From Oryza sativa Japonica Group (lineage: Eukaryota > Streptophyta > Magnoliopsida > Poales > Poaceae): a stretch of DNA of 64,000 bases. The stretch is from assembly GCF_034140825.1 (NCBI RefSeq), contig NC_089041.1:24007501-24071500 (forward strand), written 5' to 3'. Position 1 is the first letter of the stretch. Every line of letters begins with the position of its first letter. Below are positions 59,323-64,000 of this stretch, piece after piece. The notes under the pieces are model-generated. The model made no database searches, was not told the origin of the DNA, and saw nothing but the letters and a program-made list of their open reading frames with translations. Position numbers and translations under genes: made by a program.

Positions 59323-61910
59323 TCAGTCGATTGAGGGGGTCCGACATGCTCTTTGGCCTTTATGCATCGCGCATCTCTTTCTCCCTGCAATTGGCTGATT
59401 CTTACAAGGAGAACCATCCGAAGCTCGAGCACCACAGATTGATGGCCATCCTGAGCTTCCGGAAAACGGTACAGAGGAAGCATCGGTGACCTTTATTCCT
59501 TCATGCGCATCGCATCTTTCTCTTCCTGCCATTGGTATTGTTTCACGGCATCTGTTGTCCGTCAACGCTTCACAGATAGCTGCGACATTGCCTGTCACTC
59601 TTTTCTGACGTCCCTGGCCTTTGGATGACAGTGTGCTGGTAGGATTCTGCAATTTGATCAGCTCAAACCACATTCTTCCGGAAGGCTGATTCTCTTGGGA
59701 CTGATATTTACCATGAGAAATCTCCTCCCCACTGAGCTTGTCAACTGTCATGCTTTTGACCTTTTCTTCATTCTGGAGCAAATCAATGACTCGAGATGAA
59801 ACAAACTCTTCTGCTTTGCAACCATTATGCAGCTGACATTTTTTACTTCCTGAAATTACTTTGTTGGTGCAGGCAGAGTTGTCACTCTTTTTGGCTTCAC
59901 AGATATCAATGACCTCAGAGGTTTCCTGTTTTCCATCTTCTATAGGAGCTTCTCCAGTTTTTATTTCTTTCGCTTCAAAGCTATACCATGGTCTTGATGA
60001 TTTTTTCACTGTTGCTGGCAAAAATTTGGAGAGGAGTTCACTGGTTTGCTGTGCTTGATCTGACTCGCTTTCATTTTCAGTTAGTGGAGATATGGATTCA
60101 ACAACTGGAATCTCAACTTGGCAAGAATAGCTACAAGAGGAGCCTTTAGGATTGACTGTGATTCTTCCTAGTCTTCTACCTTTGTGTAATTCACACCTCT
60201 TCCTTCCTTGTACTGGATGGTCAAGACAAGAGGAGCCATCTTCCAGCATCACTCCACAAACATCGTTAGAATCTTGTTCTGGCATAGTTCTTCGTTTTAT
60301 AACATTGACTCTTTTGACTTTGTATCCTTCAGAACTTCGACGTGCTTGTTTGCCATAACTGTTACCTTCAGATGTATTTTTCCAGCGAATGCCAATTTCC
60401 TTGTCAACATTGTCACCAGAGTTAACTAGCTGAGGTCTGAAGCCAACAAATGTTCGAATTCTTGGGAGCATATTTTTCATAATGCCAGATGAGACATCAA
60501 CAGACCCATTTCTGCTTATCTTTATACCTGCTTTCTCTCTGAACACTTCCTGTTTGAAGTGCCGTACTCTGCTAAGCAGAGATGATCTATTGTTGACTGC
60601 CCCTTGTTCTAACTTGATAAGTATTTCTTCACGGCGAAGACCACCGTTCTGAAGCTTGTTCCATGCGTAATCAAACACTCTAAGCAGCCGAGCCTCAGTC
60701 TTCTCAGCTTCTTGTTTGTTACCCATCTGTTTATTTGCACATTAAAGACACATTAGAAAAGAAAAACGAAATCCAGTGCTAATTGCTAAAAGTGGAATTA
60801 TGCCATAAGATTCATAACTTTTTTAGGGCACATAATATTCATAGTTGACCCCGTTGCTTTTGCAAAAGCTACTAAAGATATAGTACTTATACACTCCATC
60901 CATCATAGATACTCTGATAGACCAAAGATCTTAACTAGTTATTAAAAGTGATAAGATGAATCTGAGTGTCCAAACATTTGTCATGAGCAAAGCGTAACAA
61001 ATCGGATAGCTGTTCGTGTAGACTACATGATAGACAATGCTGGTGCTGAAGACAAAATGCATTTTTCAGTTCTTCAAACTTCAGACTTGGGCATGGTATA
61101 ATCTCAAAATTTGTGGCAATTGACCATCAACTTCTATTTATTTCACTCAACAATTTATTCGGACACGAAGCCATTATTGATCTCCACATGAACGGTACAG
61201 TTCAACTGTTCAAGGATCCATTTCTTATCTGAAGAAACAAAAAACGAGCATGGAAAGCAGTTTTGCACTTACCAGAGCACATCGGAACACCAAGGAGTAG
61301 CCTCTGACGAAAACTTCCCTGAACAACCCATTCCCCGTCGCCCGCGTATTCGTCTCCGCTTCGCCGGCGGACGGCGGTGGGTTCCCGGCGTCCAAGTGCG
61401 ATCCCGTCCGGCCGTACTGCTGGAGCCTCGCCCTGACGCTGTCGGCCTGCCCGAGGTACACGACGACGACGCCACCACCACCGGATCCATTCCACCGCCG
61501 AGCCGCCCTGATACCCTCGTCGGAGGCCCTCGCGACGCCCAGCTCGTAGAGGCCAGGGAAGTTCTCCGGCAGGTTGAGCACCCTGTACCTCTGGATCCCT
61601 TCCTTGCCGGCGGCGTGGTCCTCCCAGTCCGACGGCCCGACAAGAACCTGCAACCAGGTTGGGGAATTCGATCGAGGAGCAAAAATCAGATCCAAATCAA
61701 TTCAAGAACTGGCAACGAAATCGGAGGCGGTAGATGGCAACCCGGGGAGTTCAACTCGACTCCACCGGATCAGATCTCGTCAGCTCTGCGCCGGTGGCGG
61801 GTTGGCAAGGGGCACCTAACCTTCCATGGGGAGAAGAGGGAGTCGTGCTTGGTGCGTGGGTAGTCCTCCCGCTTCAGCCTCGCTGGGACGGCGGCGGAGG
61901 CCGCAGGCAT
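59323..61910 (-). CDS. EFFECTOR OF TRANSCRIPTION (ET) protein with GIY-YIG domain
   Basis: Three exons on the minus strand: 61910-61821, 61647-61273, 60726-59323; GT-AG borders, phase 0 at both junctions, 622 aa. N-terminus RLKREDYPRTKHDSLFSPWK, then LVGPSDWEDHAAGKEGIQRY. Residues about 60-155 form the GIY-YIG fold (PGLYELGVA at 61-69, VVVYLGQADSVRARLQQYGR at 91-110), followed by MGNKQEAEKTEARLLRVFDY. Four ET repeats of the form C-x(7-9)-C-x(9)-C-x2-H-x-G follow: CGVMLEDGSSC...CELHKG (from about 312), CEAKKSDNSAC...CQLHNG, CEALTDNRC...CDAHEG and CGARASDGSPC...CAMHKG near the C-terminus. Arabidopsis ET factors are nuclear, modulate gibberellin responses and differentiation, and are proposed to be single-strand cutters in DNA demethylation; transfer of that role here is inference. 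The start at 61910 gives the conserved N-terminus. Confidence 0.92.
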
Positions 61911-64000
61911 CGTCGATCCGGTCCGCCTGTGGCTGCGGAGTGGTGCGCTCTCAGTCTCAGCGCCGCCGGAGCCGCCGGCGCCGCTGCGGCCGCATCGGCG
62001 CCGGGAGCGGGGGCTCGTCGCTTTTTGAAAATCTCGGGTTCTCTTTTGGGCTGGGTTTGGGCCGTGAGCCCGCGGCTCGATCCGACCCGGGCCTGGGCGC
62101 TGTTTGGTTGGGGTTGGGGAAACAGCTTTTGCCGTGTGCGCTCGGCCGTTGGATTGACGATCCGATGGTCTGGATGAGGGTTTACCTAACCGTATGGTTA
62201 TTGTGATTATCACATGTGGTAACTTTTCAGTTTTGGAAACCACGATATACCTCGTGATAACCGCGCGGTAATCGCCAAACTGCGGGGTGACGGTAACCCC
62301 ACCTCAAACGGTTTGGTAAATCCTAGTCCAGATCAAGAGTGGTGGAAAAACAAAGGGGGTTTCATTTGTCAGGTACTCTAACTGTCCAAGCCATTCGAGC
62401 TATAGTGTGACTGTGTACAACTCGTGCGGTAATAATTGTGGTAGATTTTCACTATATATTATTAGAGAAAAATATGTAGTGAAAACTTAAAACTTTTGTA
62501 GGATGTAAAAATATATGTATGAGATTTGTCTACGTCGATATGAATAAAAGTTTTACTCATAATGACATAAATAATCCGAGACATTTATTTTTCTATGCTA
62601 TGATAGTTTTTAGTTTTTTTCCACTATAATGTGGTTTTCATTACATATTTTCCTCGCAGGGGAATTAAAGGGGGCACATTCTCTTCTTTTGCCTCAGATT
62701 GAGGGAGAAACATGTTGAGAAAAAATTGGTGACATGAATTCCCCATGTCCCTCATATAGCACTTTGAAGTTTGAAATGATAGTTTGTCTCTCCCTCCCCA
62801 TTTTGCATGGAAGACATGCATGATGTAGCATGTTTTCTGTAACCAGCGACGGACATGAATTTCCTAGTTCCGAACTTACACATATATATATATAGCTTGT
62901 TTGGTTCGTGGCCAATCTCAATCAATTAAAAAAATTGTTTATTTCTACTAGTAGAATCTGGGTGAGTGGACGATTTACATTTTATTTACTCTTCGATATT
63001 ATCTTCCACTATGATTTAACGTCAATCATTGATGGTGATGTACGCGAAATTCGATCGGCACAATAATCGGTCGCTGATTTAAGATATTTTAATTTGTTTC
63101 CTTGGTGTTTTCAGGAGAAGACAATAACTGTTTTGCAACCCGTTGAGGCAACAATGGTTATGCATATTTTGTCAAACATATATGGATATTTAACAATATG
63201 TGCTATCTATGCCTTTAAGTTGGTGTTCTAAATAGTTTTCTTGTTGTCTATGCTTTCAAGTTACGATTTTGTAATTCGCAGTTGTTCGACCTGCAAGGTT
63301 GTAACATCTGTAATAATTGTTGTAGCTTTTGTGAAATAAAGATAGAAATGAATATTGTTGTTTAAAAATAATATAGCCATGATGGGGAGGCCTGGCGATG
63401 AGTCTAGGCAATCAATGTGTTCAGGTCTTAGGTCCAAGCCATGTCCACAACAGGATTTTCTCTCTTTACCTTGGGTCCTATAGAGACTTTTATTGCTTTA
63501 CTTGAATTGGTAAGCATCTTCAGCAATAGCTCCTATTTTAGAGTCCCTAAAGGTTAAATGGGGGCTGCCCTCATTTCCTCAGGACTCTAAGAATGGTTCT
63601 AACTCCAGCAACAACGTCTATTTCTTAGCCCCTATTTCTTTTTCTCCTCTATTTCATCTTATAATCCATATTTTATGTTTAGTTTAATATTACAATAATG
63701 TAAATATTAATATTTCCAACGCATAGAATTTAATCAAATTTAAATTAATAATTTCAAACAACACAATTCAATTGAAATTTGAATTTTTTTTTCTAATATC
63801 ACACTGATATGTGCATATACGTACACTAGTGTGAGTGCATGGATGACTCACTAGAATGCTCGATTAGTGCATCTGTTGCGGCTAGTAGCAGTAGCAGTTC
63901 ATCCATCCTACACTCAGTATCCAATGATATACATGCATATATGGATGCATATAATCATATATGAGCTGGACAATATTAATAAGATATATTATATCCAGTG
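61911..64000. other. ET upstream region and intergenic DNA
   Basis: GC-rich promoter-like DNA to about 62150, then a repeat-like stretch with GCGGTAATCGCC and GGTAACCCCACC (62255-62310), then AT-rich DNA. Around 63500-63660 is a phrase-rich stretch (CTCCTATTTTAGAGTCCCTA, TAGCCCCTATTTC) of a dispersed grass repeat. No gene is seen up to the window end. Confidence 0.4.

Noticed and set aside
1-64000. CRISPR arrays, bacterial operons, tRNA or rRNA genes
   Set aside because: None seen; spliced genes and plant repeats show nuclear plant DNA. A tRNA search program was not available, so a missed tRNA cannot be fully excluded.

Overview
This is nuclear DNA of a grass, most likely rice (Oryza sativa or a close relative). 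The genes are of two kinds, both familiar in grasses: GC-rich, nearly intronless genes with Ala/Gly/Arg-rich proteins, and long multi-exon genes with AT-rich introns. The spaces between them hold rice-type MITEs, Helitron-like elements, solo LTRs and a gene-capturing DNA transposon. The species call is inference from these traits; no search was run.

I could read ten gene models. In order: the last exon of a CYSTM gene (+, 59-104); N-acetylglutamate synthase (-, 10 exons, 1883-7798); a DUF7950-type protein with an AT-hook-like motif (+, 13156-14187); the NDUFS4 subunit of mitochondrial complex I (-, 5 exons, 14874-19090); a ZCF37-like protein (+, 23999-24877); an AKAP17A-like RNA-binding protein (-, 5 exons, 25782-28966); two tandem GDSL esterase/lipases (-, 5 exons each, 30927-32944 and 37113-40270); the SUMO E1 subunit UBA2/SAE2 (+, 11 exons, 50059-56261); an unrecognised, probably organelle-targeted 192-aa protein (-, 57724-58302); and an EFFECTOR OF TRANSCRIPTION protein with a GIY-YIG domain (-, 3 exons, 59323-61910). 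For every multi-exon gene I checked GT-AG borders and codon phase at each junction, and all models stay open. The weakest junction is the last exon of the AKAP17A-like gene.

The repeat-rich stretches are 8.0-11.1 kb (LTR-derived copies, microsatellites, TGTTTCA-rich DNA), 19.5-21.9 kb (a local duplication, one copy split by a Mutator-type MITE with a perfect 9-bp target duplication), 29.7-36.1 kb (two Helitron candidates around the first GDSL gene) and 41-50 kb. The last holds a transposon carrying receptor-kinase pieces, a decayed Asp-rich repeat gene, a Stowaway MITE and a 1.27-kb solo LTR with an intact 5-bp target duplication.

The genes do not form a pathway. They cover arginine synthesis (plastid), respiration (mitochondrion), SUMO conjugation (nucleus) and secreted lipid or ester hydrolysis. 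The only functional cluster is the GDSL pair, a tandem duplication with the same intron positions.
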